A stretch of DNA of 64,000 nucleotides from Conus ventricosus (GCA_018398815.1 CM031622.1:14185313-14249312); one strand, 5' to 3'. Counted from the stretch's first letter, positions 48,206 to 58,787 are shown. Program-made: numbers and translations. Notes: generated by a model from the letters alone, not told the origin.

Positions 48206-48778
48206 GGCACAAACAACCTTGATGTGAATTCACTAGGGATGGATATAATGAAGAAATGTCTGTGACGGGACTTTGAACCACAACCTCCAAAGTGCTAGCC
48301 ACTACTCCTTGAGGCAGATCAACTTAATTATTTGTAAGTAGGGGTGTGACAATCTCCGTCCCCTCCTTCCCCCTTCTCCCACATTTTCTCTACCTTTATT
48401 TCCTTTGGAATTTGAGTAATTTGATGGAAAACCCTGACAATGTTATGCTGAGCATATATTGGGACATACATCCTTAGCAAAACACACCATACTCCTACAT
48501 AATTTGTGGGTGTGGAAAGACATACTGTCTTGGGTAAAGTTATGAAAGCAGGCACCATGTTTACAAAGTGAAGCAAACCATGCATCCCTTTACAGTCATT
48601 TCACTGAAGCGAGGAGGCAGGATGGATGAGGAAAGGAAAAAGACACAGAAGTATGAGAATATTAAGTTCCATTACAAAATTTTTCAGCGCTTCTGCATGT
48701 GCCGTTTCATTTACTGCATTGATATATCAGAGGCTTGATATTGTTTTCAGTACTGGTGCATATTTTCTTGATCACCTT

Positions 48779-48861
48779 TGGGAGAGAGACAGAGAAAGAA
48801 GGAGAGAGAGACAGAGGACAGACAGACAGATGAGAGAGAGAGAGAGAGAAGAGAAGATGAG

Positions 48862-48902
<41 letters not shown>

Positions 48903-48940
48903 GAGAAACAGACAGATAGAAACAGAGACAGACAACAGAG
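48779..48940. repeat. GA-rich microsatellite
   Basis: Imperfect (GA)n with GACA interruptions, lying 28 bp beyond the donor site of LACTB2 exon 2 inside the intron. The minus-strand frame running from the exon into it (Ser/Leu-rich) is read-through and not coding. Confidence 0.9.
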
Positions 48941-48967
48941 AGTAGCAAACAAGGACACTGAGATTAC

Positions 48968-49127
48968 TTTCTGAAAAAGCCGACAGATATCATCCACCCC
49001 TCCCACGTGATCTGGGTGCCAGTGAGTGACCACGATCTCCTGCAGAGATGCACAGAACTTCTCCAGGTAGACCTCAGAAGACAATGTACTTGGTACCTCA
49101 GCATTGCCCGTGTCCACCAAGATACGT
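48968..49127 (-). CDS. LACTB2: LACTB2 exon 2 (HxHxDH metal-binding motif)
   Basis: Minus-strand exon with acceptor TGTGCTGTCAACAG before 49127 and donor GTAATC after 48968. The 160 nt give one split-codon base plus 53 codons: RILVDTGNAEVPSTL, EKFCASLQEIVVTHWHPDHV, GGVDDICRLFQK. ILVDTG is the first conserved motif of the metallo-beta-lactamase fold and THWHPDH is the zinc-binding HxHxDH loop; QEIVVTHWH-DH-GG--DIC is shared with vertebrate LACTB2. The codon split (AG|A, Arg) fits exon 1. The exon that should follow (roughly residues 96-150 of the human protein) was not found before 29019 and may lie in the gap or be diverged. Confidence 0.95.
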
Positions 49128-49258
49128 CTGTTGACAGCACAATCATAGATTAGCACTTTTCCAACAAAACGTTCTTGGATTAGGTAACAAAGCTGTGATA
49201 TGTTGTGTTTCAGTTTTACTGTACCTGATAAACTGGTATGAAGAGACTTGTATACCAA

Positions 49259-50808
49259 ATGACAGGACAGTTCAAAATGCAGAAAGGGAAATTTACAAAG
49301 GATGCTTAAACACTGGGAAAAAAAAAAAAATCCATAACTGATACAGTGAGTCTGAACTGGTTACTGGCTGTGCACATATAATGATTTTAAGGCAAATGCA
49401 TCTGTAATGCCTTGATATAGGGCAAGTTACCCTACATGTTTATTTTTACTGTTCCCTGCCTCATTTATATTTACTTTTGATGTATATGTTAAATACAATG
49501 TGTACCAATATGATACTGCGTTAATAACGATTTGCTTTTCATTCAGCACTCATTTTCCTTATAAACAATTGTAAGTCTACACTACTTTTACATTACTAGA
49601 AAATGTTATTTAAAAAGTAGATTGTTAATTCTGAATTCTCTGGCCATTTTCAGCACACACACACACACACACATAATACTCTGATGATACCCTAGTGTAC
49701 TATGTTCTGGCTTTTCTTTTAAGGTAAAAATAAAGTTTTTGCTTGTTGATTGATTAATGTCATGCACTCTGACTTTAATTTAACAGAATGTCATAAAATC
49801 TAACTGGTTTCATTTTTAACTTTAAGTGAACTGTATGTTCAGAAGTTTTTTGTGTTGTGACACATACATTTGTCAACAGGTTTACGTGCACAGGAACAAG
49901 AGCGTAGTTTTTGCGGTCTAGATCAGTGTTAAAAAAAAAAACGGTTGGGGGTAGGGGGTGGGAGTGAGGGGGCTGAGGTAGGGTCGGTTGGGGCTACCAA
50001 ACAGACATTATGTAGCACCCCTTTGGTGGCTACTCTTATTGCACCCCCCCCCCCCCTTCCCCTATCCCCACACCTCTCCAGTGGTGGAGGAAAGTGATTA
50101 ATATGTGGATTGTGTTGCCATCCCTTTGCTATCCTCACTTCCCCTCTTCTTTTTTTCTTCTGCCCTCTCTCCAGCATTGATATTCTAATTCCTGAGTATA
50201 CTAAACAAGTCTTTATTGAAAAACCAAAACTGGATGCTGGTGGTGAAGAGATTCCTCTGTCTTCTTCAGGATCAGGATCAGGGGCGTTGTATCAAACACA
50301 ACTTAGCCTATTTAGGCTTTTTACGCCCCTTCTGTATGTATATATCCTCTTTTTTTTCTTCTTTTGCATGATTCTGTGAGCACGAGTGCCAATTTCTGTG
50401 CATGATTGGTGTGAAACAGTCTTGGGTGACCACCACAGCCCTTAAAAATGATGCTTACAGAAAGGTGAGTTTCTATATTTGGTCTTTGCTATCAATTTTG
50501 GTACAACCTCGTGACCCTGAAGTTTACACTTGAACTGTCTGGTTTTAGGATTAATTCAGGATTAACCCGTTTCATTCATAAAATGGATACACTAATTTCA
50601 ATCCACATCCACCAGTATATCCCCTCCATCTCCATTGCCCTACATCTTCCTTCCGATCCCTTCAAGCCAATCCTTTCGAATTAAACAACTTTCACTTTCA
50701 ACTCAAAATGAGAGTCGGGGTCAAAGTCTACTATTTCACTTTAGAAAAATTGGTTCAAAGGTTTTTCTTTGTAACACAAGAAAATCACAACGACGTTCAA
50801 TTCATTGC
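49259..50808. other. LACTB2 intron 1, no further gene seen
   Basis: Intron between exons 1 and 2 on the minus strand. It holds a short (CA)n near 49654-49672, poly-A near 49321 and 49932, and poly-C near 50045. Its 5' splice site is GC, not GT (see exon 1). Confidence 0.6.
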
Positions 50809-50933
50809 CTTTTCCCAGTTCCAACCAAATACGTGTTGGTTCCCTGCAGGGTGTGAGGGCCAGGATTGCAGCCTAGAATACGGATAACTCGACTTGAGAG
50901 TTGCTCAATTTTCGGTATCACAGCGGCAGCCAT
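50809..50933 (-). CDS. LACTB2: LACTB2 exon 1, start codon and N-terminus
   Basis: Minus-strand ATG at 50933 in a good context (AACATGG). It reads [20 protein letters not shown], then [20 protein letters not shown] and K, 41 codons plus two bases. Human LACTB2 starts with MAAVLQRVERLSNRV and continues with [19 protein letters not shown], so the match is unambiguous and the start is the family start. The exon ends AAAAG followed by GCAATG: a GC 5' splice site at the expected position and phase. No GT lies at that spot. The two bases AG plus the first base of exon 2 make an Arg, reproducing the conserved RR-ILVDTG junction. It lies head to head with the Hippo kinase gene. Confidence 0.95.
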
Positions 50934-51223
50934 GTTCACCTTTAAAACTATCGTCTGCTGAGGGCCATGTGATAATTCGACGAGAGTCTGTATTCGGACT
51001 GCTTCGCATTATTGAATTGCAGCTAAAAATTTCAAAACTCTCTAGAAAAACGAGAATGGTGATCGTAAATAATGTTTGTTATATTGTTTAAAACAAAACA
51101 ACAAAAAAGAAGTATCGCGATAGAACGCGATTTCCGGTTTTCAAGACCTTCTGTCAGGATGTTTTCGCTTTCCTGACAAGCATTTTTTTGTTGTTTGTAC
51201 ATCTGCACATTGTAACGAGCAAC
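50934..51223. promoter_or_regulatory. Bidirectional promoter region between LACTB2 and the Hippo kinase gene
   Basis: Only 290 bp separate the two start codons, which point away from each other. The stretch is enriched in CpG relative to its flanks, has no obvious TATA box, and contains the perfect 10-bp palindrome TATCGCGATA at 51113-51122, followed at once by ACGCGATTTCCGG, which includes an ETS-like TTCCGG. CGCG palindromes (for example TCTCGCGAGA) are known activators of TATA-less, often bidirectional, housekeeping promoters. Function here is inferred. Confidence 0.7.
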
Positions 51224-51237
51224 ATGGAGACACAGAG
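51224..51237 (+). CDS. STK3/STK4-like (hpo): Hippo kinase (STK3/4-like), tiny first coding exon
   Basis: ATG at 51224 in a strong context (AACATGG) encodes METQ plus two bases (AG), followed by a GTATAA donor. The phase fits both alternative next exons: AG|T gives Ser before ELKKL, AG|A gives Arg before NDNEIW. STK4 also begins MET, and family members have only a short variable leader before the LKKL segment, so position, phase and length agree. The donor is not strong (T at +4, A at +5), and the frame stays open past it for 62 codons without similarity to anything, so the exon is inferred, not proven. Confidence 0.6.
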
Positions 51238-51239
51238 GT

Positions 51240-52500
51240 ATAACACTGGAAATATTGATAGTTGTATGCTTGATAGAAATATTCAATTTTACACGTACAG
51301 TTGGGTTGAAACCTTTTATATTTCACTTCTCGGGACGTTCGTCTGCTTTTTACCCCTGTCCTGCGGCCAAGGACCTCAATCCACCGTGCTAATCGCCAGT
51401 GCCCCCCCCCCAAACTTGTCTTAATTTAGTGAAATTTTATGTTGAGTATTTTAATGTCACATTTAGTGTTGATAATCGATGGTAATATGGGCTGTTCATT
51501 AATGTGGTTAACTATGTGATGCCCAAATCATGACAATCTGAGCACTTCCTGCCAATAGGATTGAAGTTTGGAAGAGGAGTGTCACGTAAAGACAAACCTT
51601 AAGAACAGGGTCTGAATTCTAGGCATGTGACAATATTCAAACAGCCAACAAAAAGATCAAATAAAATCTCCACCATCAGAAAGAATTTTAAAGAAAGAAA
51701 ATAGCTGATACAAAAGGTGTAGGCCTATCATTCTACATTAGAGAAGAAAGTTCTGATATTATAAACGAAAAAGAAGAAGAAAGCTACTGAATTTCACCCA
51801 GAGAAAATACATGTGTCTAAGGCATGTAATTGCAGAGTCAGGTGTTCAAAAGAAAGAGGCCATAGGTGATGAATGTTGACTTTCACAAGCCACAAGGCAC
51901 AGGCACCTCAAAGCTTCATGTGTCTTGAGAGAAATTGGAGTGTGATTAAACAAGTGAATTTGCGTCATGCTCTAAAGACGATCACAAAAGAGCTAAGTGA
52001 GTGAGTCATTAAAAATTAATGAATACTCAATATATTTTCAGACACAGCTTGTGATACACAGTGACAAAGCCTGCTTTTGTGATATATGGTCAGGTCTGTG
52101 GTGGCAGTATCAAAATTGTCATTCTACTCACTGACTTAGAAGGTATCTGTCTTAATATGAAATTCAAACAAATTATGATTCTTGTTACAAAATAAGAATT
52201 ATTAATTCTTGTCTCAATATGAAATTCAAACAAATTATGATTTTTGTTACAAAATAAGAATTACTTGTTATAACAGTCTAGAAAACAGAAACATTTTCAT
52301 TGTGACCATTGGATATTGTTACAAAATAAACAAATAGTACATAACAAGTGACATTTGCTGACAAGTATGATACTGGCAGATCTAAGCACCAGGAGCAGAG
52401 CTGTTATGATAGATGATAGATCTAAACAGCATTAAACATTATCTATTTAAAATAAATTAGGCAGGACCATGCAAATTTAGTGCTACACTATTATTTTCCT
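51240..52500. other. Hippo kinase intron, no other feature
   Basis: AT-rich intron sequence, with a 60-bp imperfect tandem pair (AATATGAAATTCAAACAAAT) near 52150-52265. Confidence 0.5.
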
Positions 52501-52505
52501 TTTCT

Positions 52506-52795
52506 GGAGGGGCTGTAGTTAAATAGAGCCTTTGCCTGTGGAGCTGATGGGTTGTAAGCTCAAACCACAGGTGGGGTCAGACTTTTTCGCTTTGAAAACC
52601 ACTTTTTTCCATGCGGTAGTAACTGGGTACCTGATTCAGCACATGGAAAGTTAAAAAGGGGCTGAAGGAGGGGAATGGGCTCCACCTTCCATCATGCTGT
52701 GCCCTAGACTCAATGAACCTCTGAAATTTTGTTTTCATTGTCCTTATGGCCAATAGGCTGTGGGAACTTTAATCTTTCATCTTTAACATTTTTTT
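52506..52795 (+). mobile_element. tRNA-derived SINE, most complete copy of its family
   Basis: The head GGGGCTGTAGTTAAATAGAG (A-box-like) and AAGCTCAAACCACAGG (B-box-like) is followed by the family body: CTGATTCAGCACATGGAAAG, CACCTTCCATCATGCTGTGC, CCTAGACTC, CCTTATGGCCAATAGGCTGT, GGGAACTTTAATCTTT. Related copies lie at 37186-37405, 44651-44880 and 59935-60150. Confidence 0.65.
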
Positions 52796-53844
52796 TTATA
52801 TATATAATGAAAAGGAGAGTAATTTTAGAGATATAACTGGTCTGGAAGTGGGTCAGATGCTTATCATTGATTTTATAGAATTTATAAAAATTAAGTAAAA
52901 CTATTTAAAGACATTTTATAATTTGAAAATGAACATGTTAGAAACAGTTTCTGTTTAATGCTGTTTAGATCTATCGTTACAAAAACATGATTAAACTAAG
53001 TCATGTAGACTGAAAAAGTGGATTGACATGCTCCAACTACATAAATGTAGTAAAGCCTAACATGCATTCTGACCATAGTGGTGACACATGATGCATTTAT
53101 GATTATACTATAGCTAGTAAGATTATATGTAAGAAAAGAGATAAGCAGAAACTAAGCATATTTCAAATGGAAAGAAAAGAGTTCTAAACTGTATTTCATT
53201 TTGTGAAGGTGTTCAGTTTTCTAAGTTCAAACAAAATCCCAATTTTGTTCCAGTTAGAATGTGTCATCATATCATTTTAAAAATACAGGCCTGAAGAACA
53301 AATTTGTGATGGTGTATGACACAGCTATTGTAATTTTGGCAAGATCTGGAGTGCTTGCTGGCAGTTACTCAATTTTTTTTTCCTCCCCAAAATATCGAAG
53401 GTATAATGTGCATTCGCAGATCTATGTATGTTTATCATGACTTTCATATTTTCTCAGGCAGAGCAGTTATTCTTGTCTTCCCATTTATTTATTTAACTTT
53501 AATTTGTATGCTATGAGGTTTGGAAAATATGGTTTTAGTTTTTAACAGTTTTTCTTTTATATTGCTTCAGTTTATTTTGAGGAATTTTCTCATGTAGGCT
53601 AATACTAATGAGTAGTATCACGTCATGAATTGTTTATAATGTGTTGATTGATATTGCATGGTTTCAGAAAATCTTGGTTTTGTTTGATCTATTAATTGGT
53701 AGGTGTTGACTGCATAATAATGCATTTTTAATGCTATATTGGAAATTTGAGACAGACTGATAAATGCTAAATATACTTACTGCCTCATTCAGTCACTGTC
53801 ATGCAGTGGTTTTATATACATCTATTTATCTGTCTGTCTATGTA

Positions 53845-53847
<3 letters not shown>

Positions 53848-53881
<34 letters not shown>

Positions 53882-53890
53882 GTGTGTGTC
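53848..53890. repeat. (TG)n microsatellite
   Basis: TG run with CG steps at its right edge, inside the Hippo kinase intron. No exon was recognised between 52.8 and 55.1 kb. Confidence 0.9.
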
Positions 53891-54379
53891 GCGCGCGCGT
53901 GAACACATTTATGCCAAATCAGTCTTTGAAAAAAAGTTTTGTGGAAATGTACAGAATATCAGAAATGATCAGCTGAAATGGAAGCACAGTCACTAATGCT
54001 GTTCATCAGTCATATTCATTTCATCCACATCAAGAGGCAAATGTTTTGCTTTTGTGAATACTTATGGATGGATTGCCCTAAACATTAAGAGTTGTAAGTG
54101 ATTCTTTGGAAAATCCTGACGATACCATATGCATCAGAATGTAGCTAACGAATAGATTTGAGGTCATCCTTGTCTCTTTGATCCAACATGGAGTAATGTA
54201 GAGGTGTTGGATTTCAGTCAAATCTTGGGCATATATCACTTTTCTGCCATGGTACATCAGCAGTCTAATGACAAAATTTCACTTTCTTGCTCTCTCCTCT
54301 CTCACTCTTCTCCACATCCTTCCCTTCCTCTCTTTCTAACCCAGAAAATATGTTTGGTCAGAAGGCTACAGCGTCTCTG

Positions 54380-54382
<3 letters not shown>

Positions 54383-54419
<37 letters not shown>

Positions 54420-54455
54420 GTGAGAGAGAGAGAGAGAGAGAAAAGAGAGAGAGAC
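54383..54455. repeat. (TG)n plus (GA)n compound microsatellite
   Basis: A TG run followed directly by a GA run in the Hippo kinase intron. Confidence 0.9.
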
Positions 54456-55149
54456 TGCGAGTGTGTTTTCTAGCAAAGATGTGTTTTTTGTTTGTTTGGT
54501 GTTGAAGGAAAATGTGTGTGCTTTGCTGCCTTCTTTTTTTGTTTTAAGTCACTATTCATGTATCCACTATCTGACTGTTTAGTGTTTGCCTCTGACACTA
54601 GTGACAGTTAATTTTTGAAATTTGAGACAGCTGTCCTCATTCTTTTTGACAAACTTGGAACCAGTTTGACCTTGGAGTGAAATTTTTTTATCAGGTACAC
54701 TTTTTAATATGGGTAAGTGACAGGGTTTGGATTTGTCTGTTTTTACATAAATGTGTTTATTTTTTTAAGAATAACTTCTGCATAAAAAAATGTGAGTTAC
54801 TGCACTTATGTGTTTACAGCTTTATATTGTTCCCTCCCCCTCCCCCCTCCCGCAGCATTCTAATATTTCTAGTGTGAAATCTGATCACAAAATGTCATCA
54901 CATTGGAAAAAATGAATGAAAGAAAATACTGCTTTTAAGGTTTATATTGATGTTTTTTCATATTTGAATTGCAAATGTTCATGACATTTATTCAGTCTGG
55001 TTGTTTTTATATTGACTCATTTTGTGAACGACTAAACAAAAACTGAAGGGGAAAAAGGGTCATCATGTAAAGAAATATGTCTACTTGTGTGTAAAAAAAA
55101 AAGAAAAAGAAAAAAATATTGTGTTTGTGATCAATTTGTGACTTTCCAG

Positions 55150-55230
55150 TGAGCTGAAGAAACTGAGCGACGAAAACCTTGCCAAGCAGCCTGATGAAGT
55201 GTTTGACATTATTTGTAAAATAGGAAGAGG
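55150..55230 (+). CDS. STK3/STK4-like (hpo): Hippo kinase alternative exon 2a (N-terminal segment, glycine loop G-R-G)
   Basis: Exon of 81 nt between the acceptor ATTTGTGACTTTCCAG and the donor GTAAGA. It starts with one split-codon base and ends with two (GG), reading ELKKLSDENLAKQPDEVFD and IICKIGRG. Vertebrate MST1/2 have LKKL-E-SLTKQPEEVFDVLEKLGEG here, so it is clearly homologous. The final glycines form the start of the ATP-binding loop, completed by the SYGSV of the exon at 60430. The acidic residue of the usual GEG is Arg here. A second, equally compatible version lies at 57732-57821. Confidence 0.9.
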
Positions 55231-55710
55231 GTAAGATCTGCCAGTGTCGTCTGGCTCATCAAGACTTTGCCTGCCTGCGCATTGTGCTGTCAAGCTTGGT
55301 TTTAATCTTCCCCTTTTGTTGTTGTTGATGTTACAGTTGGCCTTTTTTTTTTTTCTAGATTTTGAAAAACCAGATATTTACCTATGTAGATATGATAAGG
55401 TATCACTGCCATCACTATCATGAAAAGCTCACAAATTGATAAAATTTGATTTCTGAACATAGCTTTTTAACTCGTTTGCTTTAGTTCAAGATAATGGTGT
55501 TCAGGGTGTTATATGGTTTAAGAAGAGAAAAATGTAAAAGGTGGAGATGGCATTGGGTAGCAATGTTTGAGTGAAGAAAAGGGTTAAAAAATTAAGTGGA
55601 ATTGATTTTTCTTTTAATAGACTTGCGCTGGTTACGTGGGCCTTGTTATTTTTGTTGAAGTGTGGGAAACCATAACAAAATATACTTTGATATATTAATC
55701 AAAATATCTT

Positions 55711-56050
55711 TTGGAAAATGTCTGGGACTTGCACGATGTGAGACACAAACATTTTACAGCGGAGTCCATGAAGATCCTGTTCAGGGATGTCCCGCCTGAC
55801 ATGATCCTTGAGTTTTTGAGAGAGATTAACATTTTTCATCTGATTTAAGATTTTACGGCAGAAAGATTTTTAACAAAGTTTCTGGTGCGTTTGTAGACGA
55901 TGTCATTTAATGAGATGTGTGAAAGTTGTTTTTTTTTTTTTTTTAATGACTGGTGAGTTGATTTTAACGTGGTGACAGCCCTGATGTGGCCCTTCACGGT
56001 CGGCTGGGCTATAAGCAACATTATCTTATCTTATCTTGGAAAATGTCTGG
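55711..56050 (+). mobile_element. LINE 3' end: last 40 codons of ORF2, 3' UTR and (TTATC)n tail, with 15-bp target-site duplication (copy 3)
   Basis: Insert 55726-56035 is bracketed by TTGGAAAATGTCTGG at 55711-55725 and 56036-56050. From its first base it is open: DLHDVRHKHFTAESMKIL, FRDVPPDMILEFLREINIF, HLI, stop at 55846-55848. A short block of this kind (aromatic-T-xx-LK-LF...FL-EI) closes the ORF2 of CR1/L2-like LINEs. The 3' UTR then ends GGCTGGGCTATAAGCAAC and TTATC repeats, as in the copies at 5.2 and 18.6 kb. It is inserted in the intron between the two alternative Hippo exons. Confidence 0.88.
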
Positions 56051-57731
56051 TTTTTCATAGCCGGAGAATGTGCTTGGTGACTGGTTTTGTTCTTCAGATT
56101 CAAAAAGGAGCTTAGTCATGGCAAAATCCTTTTCTTTTTCTTTGCTGAAGTTTCCTTCGCCTTTGCTGTTGGCATAGTTTTTTCCTTTTCAAGTCCACTG
56201 TTAGGGTTGTAGGATTTGGAGACTCTTTCAAAAGTGTACATCTGTATGAGATTACAGCTCATCAACTAATCAAAATTGTGAGCACTGAGGGGGAGGGGGC
56301 CAGGGAGTGTGGATTTTACTATAACAGAATTGAAGATGAAAAGGAAGAAAATGCATTACGATAATTCTGAAGTCCGTAGATCTGTACTTCTGCTTAGCTC
56401 ATGTCAGGCTCTTTGGTCACCATTATTATGTTTATTATAAGATTAGACTTCCCCAGTAAGTTGAGTACTATCATAGAAAGATTAGTTATCAGAATGTAAT
56501 TTTCATATTTTATCCAGTGTTCTGAGAACATGTTGTCCAAAGTGTTTCCTTCTTACTTTATCTATTCAGTTCAAATGAAAAAACACATGGCGATTCGACC
56601 ACGATGATCTTTGCATATCAAATTTTGAAAGGATGATAATTCAGACGTTTTTAAAAGTATTAGTTTATGTTGCTTATTAGTGATATTATGTAACTGATGA
56701 AACATATAAAAAAAGAAAGAAGGTTAGGAATTTATACTGTATGATCCCAAACAAAAACTTCCTATAGATGTATGCCTCAGAAATGAAATTGTTTGCATTG
56801 TGTTGCATTGTGCATGGCATGTTTGTACAGTGTGGGCTGTGTTCTTTTGTCATCAGTGATGAGTGTAATTGATGAGACAGTTTATTACAGCTGTTTCAGT
56901 GGCCGTTATTCATTGCACAGTGGAATCAAAGCCTGAAAACTTTGAGTCAATGTCCGTAGCATTGGGAAATTATGTCTTGAGTTAAAAATTTAAGCTGATG
57001 AACTAGGTCTGGTTCTTGTGCTAATGAGGAATGAATGAAAAGAAAATCCAAGTAATTTTTTTTTTTTTATCTGTTTCTGATTTATAAATTATATATTGAT
57101 AAAGTTCTGAGACAATATTTATTTGAATATGTTTAACAGCACAGTTAAAAAAACAAAACAACTCATTGTTTAAGAAAAAGACCAAGAGTCACATGTGCAT
57201 AAAATCTTTTGCATTGATTGTAAACTGAATAAGCATTGTGTTTGTATCTAATGTACTTTTTAGTTTTTTCAAAAACTTTTTTTTTTGTGTGTGTGCTTCT
57301 GTTCATGATCAATTTTTTACTTTTTATGAAGTGAAAAAGGCGACAAGCGATAGATTTCGTTGATTTGATTCCACTGTTCAACGCATTCTTTGTAATTGAC
57401 ATTTCTTTCTTTCTTATTGGTTTTCATCTTTTTCTTTTTGTGGATCCCTGAAGCAGCGTTTTTACAGCAACTAGTCTAGTGGCAGTAGTGCATGCAGACG
57501 CACACATGTACTCACGCACGTGCACGCATACACACAATATGCACACACACACACATGCATATGCATAGTATACGCACGCGCACATGCACGCACACACACA
57601 CATACATACATTGCCTTTGACTTTGACAGTATTGGTCTTGCTGTTTCCCCCCTTCAGTGGGTCTGGTGCTTTCTCCATGGTGGGCATGCTTGTATGAGAT
57701 GGTCTGCTTGCATTTTGTTTTCCTGTGCTAG
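56051..57731. other. Hippo kinase intron between exons 2a and 2b
   Basis: AT-rich intron with a CA/CG-rich stretch at about 57490-57610. No additional exon was recognised. Exon 2b follows a good polypyrimidine tract. Confidence 0.5.
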
Positions 57732-57821
57732 AAATGACAATGAGATATGGCGCCTAAGTGAGGAAAGCTTAACCCGACCCCCTGAGGAGGTCTTCGACAT
57801 TTTGGGAAAGTTGGGCGAAGG
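57732..57821 (+). CDS. STK3/STK4-like (hpo): Hippo kinase alternative exon 2b (N-terminal segment, canonical G-E-G loop)
   Basis: Exon of 90 nt between the acceptor TTTGTTTTCCTGTGCTAG and the donor GTAAGG. Phases are identical to exon 2a (one base in, two bases out). It reads NDNEIWRLSEESLTRPPEE, VFDILGKLGEG. SEESLT-x-PEEVFDIL-KLGEG is very close to vertebrate MST1/2 and the loop GEG-SYGS is canonical. Lengths 81 and 90 are both multiples of three, so skipping or including either exon keeps the frame. Two versions of one exon with equal phases are best explained as an exon duplication used alternatively, probably mutually exclusively. Confidence 0.92.
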
Positions 57822-58409
57822 GTAAGGATACACCCGAGCTGACCCGTGCTGGTCAGATCAGACTGTTTGCATTTTGTCAGTGATGACAGTCATCTTAATT
57901 GTATTTTGATTTTTGTCATTTTGCATGTTCTTTTCATATTAAGCAGTGGTGATGTGGTGTGCCAGCTGATTGGTGTTTATGAACTGTGGTGTTTTAAAAA
58001 AAAAAACCCACATTTGTTCAGTATAAGAATAACTTATTTCAGCAATGTTTTCTTTAAGATGGAGTTGTCTTGATGTGCTGTATGCATGAGGAAGTTTGGC
58101 TTCTGTTGGTTTTTTAGTTGTTTTAATGTGAATATTCAATACTGTTACAATTGTAAACATATTTCATTTTTCACTGAAGTATTAGCTGTTGTATTTAAAT
58201 GTTTCACTTTTTAAAAAAATATTGGTGAGCCAAAACAGAATATAACAGTATAAGGTACTCTTTGATTTATTCTTTCAAGATAATACTGATGATTATGGAA
58301 AGTTATTTGTTCCAAGCTTTTCCAGTGCATATCAGAACTAAAAAAAAAAAAACAAGAAAAAAAAGTGTAGTGATAACAGAAAGCTTTAGTTCAACCATTG
58401 CCTTCCTGT

Positions 58410-58412
58410 AAA

Positions 58413-58443
<31 letters not shown>
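58410..58443. repeat. Poly-C tract
   Basis: Run of about 30 C followed by poly-A in the Hippo kinase intron. Confidence 0.9.
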
Positions 58444-58448
<5 letters not shown>

Positions 58449-58705
58449 AAAAAGAAAAGAATCAGCATGACTTAAGATTGTGCCCATTTATTTAATTGTT
58501 GTACCATGCTAAATATTCAGAGATAAAGAGAATTGATGCTTAAACACCTTCACTCTGATCAGAACTTGAAAATGCTGTCAGTATAAGAGAGAGAGAGAGA
58601 GTGAGAGAGAGATGCAATGTGAGTTCTGTTATCAGTAGCTGTAAACACTAGATGCAGTATATGTCTGATGTTCAAAAAAGATATTCATTTATTGTTCTCA
58701 TGCAT

Positions 58706-58708
<3 letters not shown>

Positions 58709-58786
<78 letters not shown>
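58709..58786. repeat. (CA)n microsatellite
   Basis: Uninterrupted CA run in the intron. No exon is recognised between 57.8 and 60.4 kb. Confidence 0.95.

Positions 58787-58787
<1 letters not shown>

Larger units (their letters stand above)
41792..48270. repeat. 6.5-kb block, copy B of the duplication across the gap
   Basis: Matches 34320-40704 throughout (see copy A), with cleaner tandem repeats. It contains the GA-rich tract 41912-42125, the TATGGAAAGCACAG repeats at 43430-43590, the SINE-like piece at 44651-44880, the minisatellites at 44090-44650 and the 31-bp array at 45550-48205. No LACTB2 exon was found in it. Confidence 0.9.

Noticed and set aside
48707..48965. Ser/Leu-rich C-terminal extension of the LACTB2 exon 2 frame
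   Set aside because: It is read-through into the intron's GA-rich repeat beyond a usable GT donor.
51238..51424. METQRYNTG... frame as a 66-codon protein without splicing
   Set aside because: It has no family similarity; the GTATAA donor at 51238 gives phase-correct joins to two Hippo exons, which is the more economical reading.
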